A stretch of 40,523 nt of DNA from Planctomyces sp. (GTDB taxonomy: Bacteria; Planctomycetota; Planctomycetia; Planctomycetales; Planctomycetaceae). The stretch spans positions 1-40,523 of the forward strand of contig JAIXUU010000103.1 in the NCBI GenBank assembly GCA_027483405.1, in the 5' to 3' direction. The translations under genes were made by a program, and so were the position numbers. The notes beneath the pieces are model-generated. The model saw only the letters and a list, made by a program, of their open reading frames with translations. It ran no database searches and had not been told where the DNA came from. Shown piece by piece: positions 27,856-36,050 of the stretch. Within the stretch, counting starts at the first letter, position 1. The number at the start of each line of letters is the position of its first letter.

Positions 27856-30348
27856 CTATCGGGAGCGGCCTTTGGGTGTTATGGGGTTGCTACGGCCTGG
27901 ATTGGTGGGATTGTTGGCGGGGCTGCGGGTGGTGATGATGGGGCGGGGTTTGGGGAGTTTCCACTTCGGGTTTTCTTTCACCCGCTGGGTCGCCGCTGTT
28001 AGTTGAGTCTTGTCACCGGCGGCGGGTTTTACTCGCACCGGGCGTGAAGGCTCGCGCACGCTCAATCGCGGAGTATCGAAGCTCTCGCGGTATTCGAACT
28101 TGCCGTCGAAGCCACCCGCTTTCGTTAACGAGAGCATGAAGCTGGTGGCATCGGGGGAAAAGGGGTCGGCCTGCAGGCCATTGCGCGCTGCTGCTGTGGG
28201 TTCGGTCGCGTGATCAAGCGGCACCAGGTACAGAAACTCGCTGTTATCTCGCGGGTCATGCGAAACAAATCCACCCCAGGGACGTGTTTGAGAGGGCTTC
28301 TCCGGGTCGAAGAGTTCGACGCGAATGGCCTGACCAGCGGCATCACATTCGATGAAGAGCAGGCCCATTTCGATTTCGTGGTCCCGGTCACTGTAGTTGC
28401 CCAGATATCGTTTGCCAGCACTGCAAGCTGCCAGCAGATCGGTCTTGCGTTTCTTGATAATCTCTTCTCGCACATCGCGAGGATTGGCGAGAATCTTGCG
28501 AATTCTCTGGGCCGATGGCGAACCCTCGGGAAGTTCGGTCAGCAGAGGTTCCAGGTAGAGCGACAGCATTTCGCGAGCCCGCTCTTCCATGGAAACGGGG
28601 GGCTTGGGAGTTCCCTTTTTGTCGGAATCTTTTCCAGTCGTGGAAGATTTTGGCTTGGTGGTCGAGCTTTTGGCTGTCGCCCCCGTGGCCTCAAAGGGAT
28701 ACATCGAACTGGCCAGCGTGATTTCGGCACCTTCAATGAGAGCGGGCACGATTTTCTGCAGCCGCTCGGGAATGCTGATGGAGGTCGCGTTCTGTTTCCC
28801 TTCGTTGGCCCAGACAGTGAGTGTGAGTTTCACGACGCCGCACATATCGGGAAGTTCGAGATTGGGGGCCGCGTTCATTCCCCGGCCGTCGGGAAACTTG
28901 GGGACGTAATAGCGTTTGCCAGTCCCCACCAGATCGGGGAAGAGGATGGTTGAGAGTTCGACTTCTTCGCCCTGCTTCCAGCGGGGAATGTAGTAGACGT
29001 GCCGGGTGGTGGGCTGGGGCAGTGTCGAGAAGTGGTGAAAATCGACAGCGAACGTCACATGCTGCAGCTCTTTGCCAGAGACATTGCGAGCGAGATATTT
29101 GCCCTGGAAAAACTCGGAGAAGCCCGTGGGCCAGTAGTTATCAAGGAGCAGCCGATCAAACGGTTTTTCCTGAGGGACAAACCGCACGTTGACTAAGGGA
29201 CGCGATGAAACCTGGCCACTGAAGCGGTCTGCCATCGCGGGGAGGAGTTCTTTCCAGCTGGCAGCTTTGGCCTTCTGGAGCATGATGAACTTCTGGCGTT
29301 CGATGCGATTGCGGATCATGTCATTCGACGTTCCCTGAGCCATGAGCATCTGGCCCATCGACAGATAGGCGACAGTCGGGTTGTCGTCGACTTGAACGTT
29401 CTTCTGCACCCACCGGCCAGCCCCTTCGTCATAATACTCGTAGGTTTCAGTATGGGTGTAATCGCCACGCTCGGCCCTTGCGAGTTGAGCTTTGGCACTG
29501 GCTAACGACTGGTCGCGGCCCTGAACGGCTTTATCGAAGAGGCTGCTCGTTTTCTGATCGTAGGTGACGAGATGGTGAGCCGCTTTCTGGAGGGCTGGCT
29601 CGCTGCTGTTCTTTTCGATGGTGCTCATCATTTCGGGGATAACTTTGGCGACGACATCGTTGCCGGAAAGGGCGTAATCGTTCGAGAGAACTTTGGCCAG
29701 TTCGGCATAGGCGGATTGTGCTTTGTTTTTGGTGGCTGGGTCGGGCTGAGGAGGTTTCGGCATCAGTTTGGGATCGGGCGGTACGTAAGCACCAGGGGGG
29801 ACTCCATCGCCTCCCACCATGTATGGGGCTGGCCCCTGAGCGACGACGACACCCGCAGCCCGCCGTTTGTTGTGTTCGGTACAGAGGTCTTCGAGGTATT
29901 TGCGGGCCTTGGCCTGGGGTAATGCTCCAAACCGGTTCAATTCGATATCCAGCACCGCAATCGGTGGTTTCTCGAGGAATTTGCCGCCGGGATTATCGGT
30001 TGCGTTCTTGAGCGGGCGGACAATCTCGCGACCTTTCTGGTCTTTGCAGAGGTAATAGTAAAGCTCGGGGTGGTTGTGCATCGCGTTAGCGACATTGAAG
30101 ACCAGCTGTTGATCACTCAGCGTGAATTCCGTGGGGATAACATTTCCGGGAGGTTTGGACTGTGCCCAGGCATGGGGGCAGGGAGACCAGATTCCCGCCA
30201 GAGACAGGTTCCATAACAGACAGGCGATGAAACTGTAGAGTCGGAAAACCTGGACAAAGCCAGTCCGACGGGAATAGAGCGGCTGGTGCCGGGATACGGC
30301 CATTTGTGGCGAAGATGGGGAGATGATCATTGGCTGTCGATCAGTCAT
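27856..30348 (-). CDS. large secreted planctomycete protein of unknown function
   Basis: The 830-aa product has a late hydrophobic segment (about residues 36-55, LYSFIACLLWNLSLAGIW) and AWA-Q near residue 63, consistent with an uncleaved anchor or long signal peptide. Starts at M7 and M16 are alternatives; AAGGG lies ~12 nt before M1. The mature part has a segment EFTLSDQQLVFNVANAMHNH, a Pro-rich stretch (PDPKLMPKPPQPDP), a middle region with YEYYDEGAGRWVQKNV, a Ser/Thr/Lys low-complexity segment (~residues 555-590) and a basic, Pro-rich C-terminus. I do not recognise a family or catalytic motif. It is divergent from the 778-aa lipoprotein gene; both are exported proteins of unknown role. Confidence 0.75.
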   Translation of the reverse strand: MTDRQPMIISPSSPQMAVSRHQPLYSRRTGFVQVFRLYSFIACLLWNLSLAGIWSPCPHAWAQSKPPGNVIPTEFTLSDQQLVFNVANAMHNHPELYYYLCKDQKGREIVRPLKNATDNPGGKFLEKPPIAVLDIELNRFGALPQAKARKYLEDLCTEHNKRRAAGVVVAQGPAPYMVGGDGVPPGAYVPPDPKLMPKPPQPDPATKNKAQSAYAELAKVLSNDYALSGNDVVAKVIPEMMSTIEKNSSEPALQKAAHHLVTYDQKTSSLFDKAVQGRDQSLASAKAQLARAERGDYTHTETYEYYDEGAGRWVQKNVQVDDNPTVAYLSMGQMLMAQGTSNDMIRNRIERQKFIMLQKAKAASWKELLPAMADRFSGQVSSRPLVNVRFVPQEKPFDRLLLDNYWPTGFSEFFQGKYLARNVSGKELQHVTFAVDFHHFSTLPQPTTRHVYYIPRWKQGEEVELSTILFPDLVGTGKRYYVPKFPDGRGMNAAPNLELPDMCGVVKLTLTVWANEGKQNATSISIPERLQKIVPALIEGAEITLASSMYPFEATGATAKSSTTKPKSSTTGKDSDKKGTPKPPVSMEERAREMLSLYLEPLLTELPEGSPSAQRIRKILANPRDVREEIIKKRKTDLLAACSAGKRYLGNYSDRDHEIEMGLLFIECDAAGQAIRVELFDPEKPSQTRPWGGFVSHDPRDNSEFLYLVPLDHATEPTAAARNGLQADPFSPDATSFMLSLTKAGGFDGKFEYRESFDTPRLSVREPSRPVRVKPAAGDKTQLTAATQRVKENPKWKLPKPRPIITTRSPANNPTNPGRSNPITPKGRSR

Positions 30349-30677
30349 TTCAGATTTTCACCCTTCAAATGGCCGAACTGGGCGTATCACATTGAGTGAA
30401 TCAACTCTGGAGGGAGTCTCACTTCGTATAGTGCGAAAACCACTTGCGCATGATGCCAGAAATTTTCCGGATGTGTGTGTGAGAACTTTTTCGGGCAGGT
30501 GACGATCGAGCACTTTTCATCCATAATTCATGATTGGCCAGTACTTATGGCAAGTGGATCATGTGCGAAGAAGCGGGGATCCGGTTATCATTCTGGCGTT
30601 CTCAATGACAAGCAACCATGACAGAGAGCCCGTGAGCTGTGGGTGATCTGGATCGAAATTTTCGCAGGACTTTCAGC
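30349..30677. promoter_or_regulatory. divergent promoter region, 830-aa gene / CPPC lipoprotein
   Basis: This 329-bp spacer must carry both promoters. AGGA 8 nt before 30678 is the lipoprotein's ribosome-binding site. No clear promoter boxes, palindromes longer than 6 bp or small genes were recognised. Confidence 0.35.
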
Positions 30678-33014
30678 ATGTCGTTTCCGATTGATCGATC
30701 ATCGTCGAGCTTCCAGTGGGCATGGCTACTGCTTTTCGGGCTGGTTGTGGCCAGTTTCACCGGCTGTGGCAAGAAAGCCGAAGTGGCGGAAGCGGGTAAA
30801 GAGGCCACCAAGGCTGAAGAAGCTCCCAAGCCAGCGGTGCAGATGCGGGAAAAAGTCACGGTGCTGGATGGTCGCTGGATGGTCATCTTTACCGAGCAAC
30901 GTAAAGACTTCATCGTGGGGTTGTGGGATCTTGATCCCAAGGCGGATCCTCAGGTGAAGGTGTTCGAAGATCTCAAGATTCTGCAGAACGCATCGATTCT
31001 GTCGTCGAAAATCGATGGCGATCAGATGACGGTCGAGCTTCAATTGGCTGGCAATCAAAAAGCTTTACTTGAAGGCAAACTGCAACAGGGTGTGTTTTTT
31101 GGCACGCTGACCACAGAACCTGCGGGGATCGCCTTTGTGCGTATGTTCCCCGTTAGTGCGGAGATGGAAACTGCTAAGGAGTTGCGGAATTCCCTCCCCA
31201 CGATTGGAACTGAGCAGTTTAAGCAGGCTTCCGAAAGCAAAGCTCCCGTGACCAATATGTGGTCATTGGCGACTCAGGCCCCGCAACTTCCCGTCAGTTT
31301 TGAGGCGATGACGGCGATTCTGGCCCAGATGTCGCAGATGAGCGATATGAAATGGACTGCCGAAAAGTTTGCCGATTTTGAGAAGGATTATCTGGCCATG
31401 GCCGCCATCTGGGGGCCGCGGATGGAATTGACAGCCCGCGTGAATCTTGCCATGCAGCTCACGATTCAGAGACTCTACCCAGACCGGGCAATGGAACAGT
31501 TTGCTGCCGCTGAGAAACTGAACCCGAATCAGCTGATGGCCGAGCAATTGAAGATTGGCCGCCGGGCACTGGATATGGTGATTGCGCTCGAGGCGATTAA
31601 CAAAGAAGGTCCGGAAGCGGAAAAGGCGGCTAAGGATCTGCAGACCTTCCTGGCGATTGAGCCTTACAACCCGGAACTGCTCGATGCACTGGCTGAGTAC
31701 AGCCTTAAGACCAACCAGAACGAAGAGGCCATCAAGTATCTATCGAGCATTGTGGCATTGCCGCAGTTGGAATCGATGATTCTCAGTGCTCGGTCACGCC
31801 AGGGAGTTCCTGCTGGCCAGCCGGGCCCGCGTGAGAGTCTGATCAAGCTGTGGAAAAGCAGCCATAACGATGCGATCGATGGCCTCGATGAGATGCTGCA
31901 AAAGCTGTATGACTCGACGTTGGAGTCTCTCCGCAAAGATTCGATGAAGCTGATCCCGCCGGTGACACTCGTTACCGGTCATCATGTCCCCCTGATTGAA
32001 TCGTTTACAGGCGTGGGTTGTCCACCCTGTTTAGGGGCGTCGTTGGCGCTGGAATCACTGGTCGAGACTTATCCCATCCCGGCGATCGCTGTGCTGCATT
32101 ACCATCTGAATATCCCCACGCCCGATCCGTTAACGACTCAGGATGGGGAGGATCGGTTTGCCTACTATAAAGGCGAGGCGGCTCCATCACTGTTTGTGGA
32201 TGGTCGATTTGTCCCTGGGGTGGGAGGCATTCTCCAACATGCAGCAATGTCCTATGCCCGGCTGCGTGGAGAAGTGGATGCCGCCCTTCAGGAAAAAGCC
32301 CAGGTTTTGGTTACCGCTAAGGCCAAGGTTGAGAATGGGGAGTTGACGGTTTCGGCGGGTGCAGATTCCCAGACACTCCCTGAGGAGCGTGATCCCCTGC
32401 GATTGCGGGTGGCACTGGTCGAAAATACTGTCACGCTGCGAGCTCCGAACGGTCTCGTTGAACATCACTTTGTTGTCCGAAGACTGCTGGGTGGTGCCAA
32501 AGGGACTGGTCTTAAAGGAGATGAACTCAAGTATTCCACCTCGATGACGATGGCAGATCTGAAGCAGGGGCTGGAAGACGGGATTGCCGAAATCGAACAG
32601 AACCGCAGCGTGAAGTTTGAGATCAAACCTTTGCTGCTGGAAGGGCTTTCGGTGGTGGCGTGGGTGCAGGATGATTCGAACAAGCGGGTGCTGGGTTCTG
32701 TGATTGTGCCTGTCGAAGGGAGTGGGGAATCGAAACGTCGATCTTTGCCAGCTGCTGTTCAGAATGTCGAAGCCGCTGCTCCGGCGGGGAATCGTCCAGA
32801 GGTCAGTAAGCCAGAAACCACTCCGGCTCCAGCGGTGTCGCCAGCCACTCCAGCAGAACCAGCGGCTGTTGACCTGCCAAAGAGTGAGACACCCAAGTCC
32901 GAGGCACCAAAACTCGATACCCCTCAAACAGAGGCGCCCAAATCGGAAACACCCGAGGCGTCGCCACCGGCCAACTCGAATCCTCCCGCGTCCAGTGAAT
33001 CGGGTCGAGATTGA
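30678..33014 (+). CDS. lipoprotein with helical repeats and thioredoxin-like CPPC domain
   Basis: The 778-aa protein starts at ATG 30678 (AGGA upstream). A hydrophobic segment, LLLFGLVVASFTGC, ends in a lipobox-like SFTGC. A beta-rich region (~50-170) and a helical region with TPR-like spacing (~180-400, including PYNPELLDALAEYSLKTNQN) follow. The centre has a thioredoxin-fold element, FTGVGCPPCLGAS, with C448-P-P-C451 and a strand IPAIAVLHYHLN, as in Omp28/DUF1223-like thiol proteins. The last ~70 residues are Pro/Glu/Ser/Lys/Thr low complexity. CPPC suggests a disulfide-active or metal-binding role at the cell envelope; this is an inference. It is divergent from the 830-aa gene. Confidence 0.8.
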   Translation: MSFPIDRSSSSFQWAWLLLFGLVVASFTGCGKKAEVAEAGKEATKAEEAPKPAVQMREKVTVLDGRWMVIFTEQRKDFIVGLWDLDPKADPQVKVFEDLKILQNASILSSKIDGDQMTVELQLAGNQKALLEGKLQQGVFFGTLTTEPAGIAFVRMFPVSAEMETAKELRNSLPTIGTEQFKQASESKAPVTNMWSLATQAPQLPVSFEAMTAILAQMSQMSDMKWTAEKFADFEKDYLAMAAIWGPRMELTARVNLAMQLTIQRLYPDRAMEQFAAAEKLNPNQLMAEQLKIGRRALDMVIALEAINKEGPEAEKAAKDLQTFLAIEPYNPELLDALAEYSLKTNQNEEAIKYLSSIVALPQLESMILSARSRQGVPAGQPGPRESLIKLWKSSHNDAIDGLDEMLQKLYDSTLESLRKDSMKLIPPVTLVTGHHVPLIESFTGVGCPPCLGASLALESLVETYPIPAIAVLHYHLNIPTPDPLTTQDGEDRFAYYKGEAAPSLFVDGRFVPGVGGILQHAAMSYARLRGEVDAALQEKAQVLVTAKAKVENGELTVSAGADSQTLPEERDPLRLRVALVENTVTLRAPNGLVEHHFVVRRLLGGAKGTGLKGDELKYSTSMTMADLKQGLEDGIAEIEQNRSVKFEIKPLLLEGLSVVAWVQDDSNKRVLGSVIVPVEGSGESKRRSLPAAVQNVEAAAPAGNRPEVSKPETTPAPAVSPATPAEPAAVDLPKSETPKSEAPKLDTPQTEAPKSETPEASPPANSNPPASSESGRD

Positions 33015-33263
33015 TCGGGAGTCTGGGCTGGTTGCCACAACCTCGCTTTCGAAAATCCTTGGACGGAATTCGAAACAATTTAATTCTATTAATGGCCCGA
33101 GAGTTGCTCATGTGATCTTTTGAGCCGGTTGTCGTGTCCTGAAACAAGAATTCATGCGGAACTCCCCTCGGCAGATGAGAGGGATCAGGAGTATGATTCT
33201 TAAAGAGGCGAGACCGTTTTGCTGGTGAATTTCGTCAGGAAGACCATTCACTTGAGGTTGGCG

Positions 33264-34688
33264 ATGCTCGGACAAATTTCCCGCTCATCTCGACAGAATT
33301 TGCAGGGCGAAACCTGGATGTACCGCTCTGGCTGGAGCTTTACGCATTGTTACGGTGCTGCATCATCGGCAGTGCAAAGCTCGATCAATACTGCATTTTG
33401 GGCAAGCTGGACAGCTTTCTGTGTACTGCTATTCGCTCTTTGCGGGCCGAATCTGAGAGATTTGCCTGCCGCCGAGATTCCGGAGACTGTGGGTTCGCTG
33501 ATGATCATTGGCGGATCGGAGCGGTTTGATCAGCGGGAGTATTGGGAAGAGATTGTGAGGCTTTCCGGAGGGCCGGGAAGTCGGATCGCGATCCTTCCTC
33601 TGGCGACTTTCGACCCGATAAGAAAGTCGAAATGGGTGGCTGAGGCGATTGAGGCCGCTGGAGGAGAGACGGTCACCTTGCCGGTGGCGTGGCGGCAGAT
33701 GTCTCGTTCGCCGCGCGAAGCAGCAGCTGATCCTGATGTTTTGGCACTCGTGCGGGAAAGTAGTGGAATTTACATTCTGGGTGGCTCGCAGGATCGAATT
33801 ATCCGCGGGCTCCATGGTGAAGATGGAGAACCATTGCCATTACTGGGTGCGATTCACGACCTGTACCGCCGGGGAGGTGTGGTCGCGGGAACGAGCGCTG
33901 GTGCGGCTGTGATGAGCAAAGTGATGTATCGCTCGGCCAATTCTGTGCTGGATACCTTGCTCACGGGAGTCACGATGGGCCGGGAACTGGGAAATGGCCT
34001 GGGGCTGCTGGATGAGCGGTGGTTCGTCGAGCAGCACTGTCTGGTTCGCGGACGCTTTGCCCGCTCGCTGGTTGCCATGCACTCCGAAGGGATTCGCTAT
34101 GGGATTGGCGTGGATGAGAATTCGGCAATTGTGGTCCGAAATGGGAAAGATGTCCGCGTTCTGGGCTATAAAGGTGCTCTGGTGATGGATCTTTCCCAGG
34201 CCACGACTGAAAAGGCCTTAGGACGTTTTAACCTCTCCAATGTGAGGCTGACATATCTAGATCGAGGTGATCGTTTTGACCTTTTGACGCTGGAAGTGAC
34301 ACCTTCGCAGCAGAAGCTGGATGATGAGTTTCTGGATCCGAACTCACCCGATTTTCGACCGGCTCACCGCAGACGACTCTTCTTCAACGACATTCTCGCC
34401 AATATGGCGGTCGCCGATCTGATGGGCGAACTCATTGACAGTACACAGCAGGAAGCAATTGGCCTGGCCTTTGATGGTGGTCGAGCGAGGTTCGAAGCGG
34501 TCGATGGCTTTGAGTTCCGCTTTTCGCGGGATGAACGCAGTCGCGGCTGGTATACCGAAGCGTTTGGTGGTGATGACTACACGGTCGAGAATATCCGTCT
34601 CGATATCCAGCCGATTCGGCTGACAGGCCCGTTGTATCAAAATTTCCAGCAGGCACCGGTGGCTGAAGCCTCATTCACTGCCGACTGA
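33264..34688 (+). CDS. secreted cyanophycinase-like S51 peptidase
   Basis: A serine peptidase-like protein of 474 aa from ATG 33264 (GAGG 7 nt upstream); ATG 33318 and a TTG at 33219 are alternatives. A hydrophobic segment (AFWASWTAFCVLLFALC) is an export signal. The catalytic domain has LMIIGGSERFD, YILGGSQDRI, the nucleophile S211 in GTSAGAAV, and WFVEQHCLVRGRFARSL, matching the D/EQH-x-x-x-R-x-R-x-R-L block of cyanophycinases, then GIGVDENSAIVV. Cyanophycinase cleaves the Asp-Arg polymer cyanophycin to dipeptides. No cyanophycin synthetase is nearby, and export suggests use of external polymer or another isoaspartyl substrate. About 150 C-terminal residues are an extra domain. Its last 18 bases overlap the convergent hpt. 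Confidence 0.87.
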   Translation: MLGQISRSSRQNLQGETWMYRSGWSFTHCYGAASSAVQSSINTAFWASWTAFCVLLFALCGPNLRDLPAAEIPETVGSLMIIGGSERFDQREYWEEIVRLSGGPGSRIAILPLATFDPIRKSKWVAEAIEAAGGETVTLPVAWRQMSRSPREAAADPDVLALVRESSGIYILGGSQDRIIRGLHGEDGEPLPLLGAIHDLYRRGGVVAGTSAGAAVMSKVMYRSANSVLDTLLTGVTMGRELGNGLGLLDERWFVEQHCLVRGRFARSLVAMHSEGIRYGIGVDENSAIVVRNGKDVRVLGYKGALVMDLSQATTEKALGRFNLSNVRLTYLDRGDRFDLLTLEVTPSQQKLDDEFLDPNSPDFRPAHRRRLFFNDILANMAVADLMGELIDSTQQEAIGLAFDGGRARFEAVDGFEFRFSRDERSRGWYTEAFGGDDYTVENIRLDIQPIRLTGPLYQNFQQAPVAEASFTAD

Positions 34689-35219
34689 TGCGGTGAGAGT
34701 GGGAGCCGATTTCTCATCGAAAATGCAGATTTCGGGCAGGTGGCGATATTGGCCATTAAAGTCGAGTCCATAGCCCACGACGAATTCATCAGGGATCTGA
34801 AACCCGAAGAAATCTGGCTTGAGATCAACATCGCGGCGGGCCGTTTTCCAAAGCAGGACCAGGGTGCGCAGCGAGGCGGGCGAAAGCAATTGAACTTCTT
34901 TGGAGATTCGCTCCAGGGTGCGGCCAGTGTCGAAAATGTCATCCACAAGTAGCACATGTCGATGGCTGAGATCGGGGAGCCCCATGAGATCTGTCACCAG
35001 TGCACGAGCCGAAGTGGTCGCACCGCGATAACTGCTGGCGCGGACAAACGCCACTTCGTGAGGGATGGAAAGTTCCCGCATGAGATCCGCCACGAGAATG
35101 ACACTTCCTGTCAGGATGGCGACCACAGTGAGCGGCTGGCCGGCGTATCTGTGTGAAATCTCTGCACCAAGTTCGCGGACTCGCTGTTGAATCTCGGCTT
35201 TGGAGAGAAGAACTTGCAT
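34671..35219 (-). CDS. hpt: hypoxanthine phosphoribosyltransferase
   Basis: The 182-aa purine-salvage enzyme transfers ribose-5-phosphate from PRPP to hypoxanthine or guanine. ATG 35219-35217 is chosen because the family begins here (MQVLLSKAEIQQRV); the frame is open upstream to 35315 but reads as non-protein. Motifs: VVAILTGSVILVADLMREL, VRASSYRG, the PRPP loop VLLVDDIFDTGRT at 89-101 with the acidic D93-D94 pair, and the base-binding FVVGYGLDFNGQYRHLP at the C-terminus. Length and motif spacing are standard. The 3' end overlaps the cyanophycinase gene by 18 bp on opposite strands, so antisense interference at transcript ends is possible. Confidence 0.96.
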   Translation of the reverse strand: MQVLLSKAEIQQRVRELGAEISHRYAGQPLTVVAILTGSVILVADLMRELSIPHEVAFVRASSYRGATTSARALVTDLMGLPDLSHRHVLLVDDIFDTGRTLERISKEVQLLSPASLRTLVLLWKTARRDVDLKPDFFGFQIPDEFVVGYGLDFNGQYRHLPEICIFDEKSAPTLTASVGSE

Positions 35220-35443
35220 GGACAAAGACTTTCTCGAAGGACGATTGTCGGCGTTTTGAAGCAACCCGGGTCTCTTGTTAACTCGGCTGTGGGCCCACAC
35301 ATTCCGGTTGTTCAACTGATGTTATGCTGTGGCGGAACTGTACTGTAGCGGCGGGTGCGATTTCGCGGGAAAATCTCCCTTGCGAATGTCGTAAGATCGC
35401 TCGAAGTCAAGACAGCATGCCGGAAATCAAGAGGCGATGAGCA

Positions 35444-35668
35444 ATGTCCGACGGTGAAGATCCGCGTGTTTACTTTGCGGCTGAGCGTACACTCCTCGCG
35501 TGGATTCGCACGGGGCTGGCAATTGTGGGGATGGGGTTTGTGCTGGCGAGGTTTGGAGTTTTTCTGCAGTTGCTGCACCGGCAGGAGGCTGTCAGGCCCG
35601 GGGCCGGTTCGTGGTTAGGGTTGGGAATGGTGGCTCTGGGAGCCTGGACGTTTGCCATTGCGGGATGA
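35444..35668 (+). CDS. DUF202 (YidH-type) membrane protein, N-terminal part before in-frame TGA
   Basis: The 74-codon frame starts at ATG 35444 with AAGAGG at 35429-35434. DPRVYFAAERTLLAWIRTGL is the signature of DUF202 proteins, small inner-membrane proteins of unknown function, followed by helix 1 (IVGMGFVLARFGVFL) and helix 2 (SWLGLGMVALGAWTFAIAG). It ends at TGA 35666-35668, in the middle of the family architecture, which normally has three helices. The same reading frame continues directly after the TGA as the missing part (see next entry). The whole gene would be 154 codons, 35444-35905, with one internal stop. Confidence 0.8.
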   Translation: MSDGEDPRVYFAAERTLLAWIRTGLAIVGMGFVLARFGVFLQLLHRQEAVRPGAGSWLGLGMVALGAWTFAIAG

Positions 35669-35905
35669 CAGCACTTTCGCTTCGTGCAGAGTTTATCACC
35701 TCAGGAAAAGCCGAGAACCTGGGGCCTCCATTACGGTCTCGTTCTGGCCGGTGCGCTGTCGCTCATTTCGCTTTTACTGGCAGCTTATCTGCTCCTCTCA
35801 CAAGGTGACGCTTCGCCCGAGCAGGTCGAGCCACCAAAGAAAGCCCAGTCACCTGTGGTCTCAGCTTTATCATCGACAGAGATGAGCACACAGATCCTCG
35901 GGTGA
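35669..35905 (+). pseudogene. in-frame continuation of the DUF202 gene after TGA
   Basis: Directly after TGA 35666-35668 and in the same frame, the sequence reads QHFRFVQSL then a polar linker and helix 3 (GLVLAGALSLISLLLAAYLL), which is exactly the expected C-terminal third of a DUF202 protein. Family members often have an aromatic or polar residue before the xHxRF/RxVRxL block, so TGA probably replaced TGG (Trp). GTG 35684 could be a restart but has no ribosome-binding site. Possibilities are a recent nonsense mutation, a base-call error, leaky UGA readthrough, or a functional two-helix protein. Coding quality beyond the TGA shows no decay. Confidence 0.7.
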
Positions 35906-36050
35906 CGCATGTCGCTTTGAGGTTACAATGCCTAAACAGGTTACTCACCTGATGCTTCAGAGATGTGACCTGATTGCAAAAGTGCTCGGGCGAGCCTGTC
36001 CAAAAAATGTTGAACCCCACGTTTCAAGTTGTGATTGATCGATTGAAAGA

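Noticed and set aside
32800-33010. Low-complexity tract as a repeat array
   Set aside because: It encodes the Pro/Ser/Glu/Lys tail of the lipoprotein; the repeats are at protein level and irregular in DNA.
35500-35808. Alternative-frame ORF over the DUF202 stop that would start with an ATGA overlap
   Set aside because: The product is not protein-like, while the DUF202 frame itself continues with the expected family residues.
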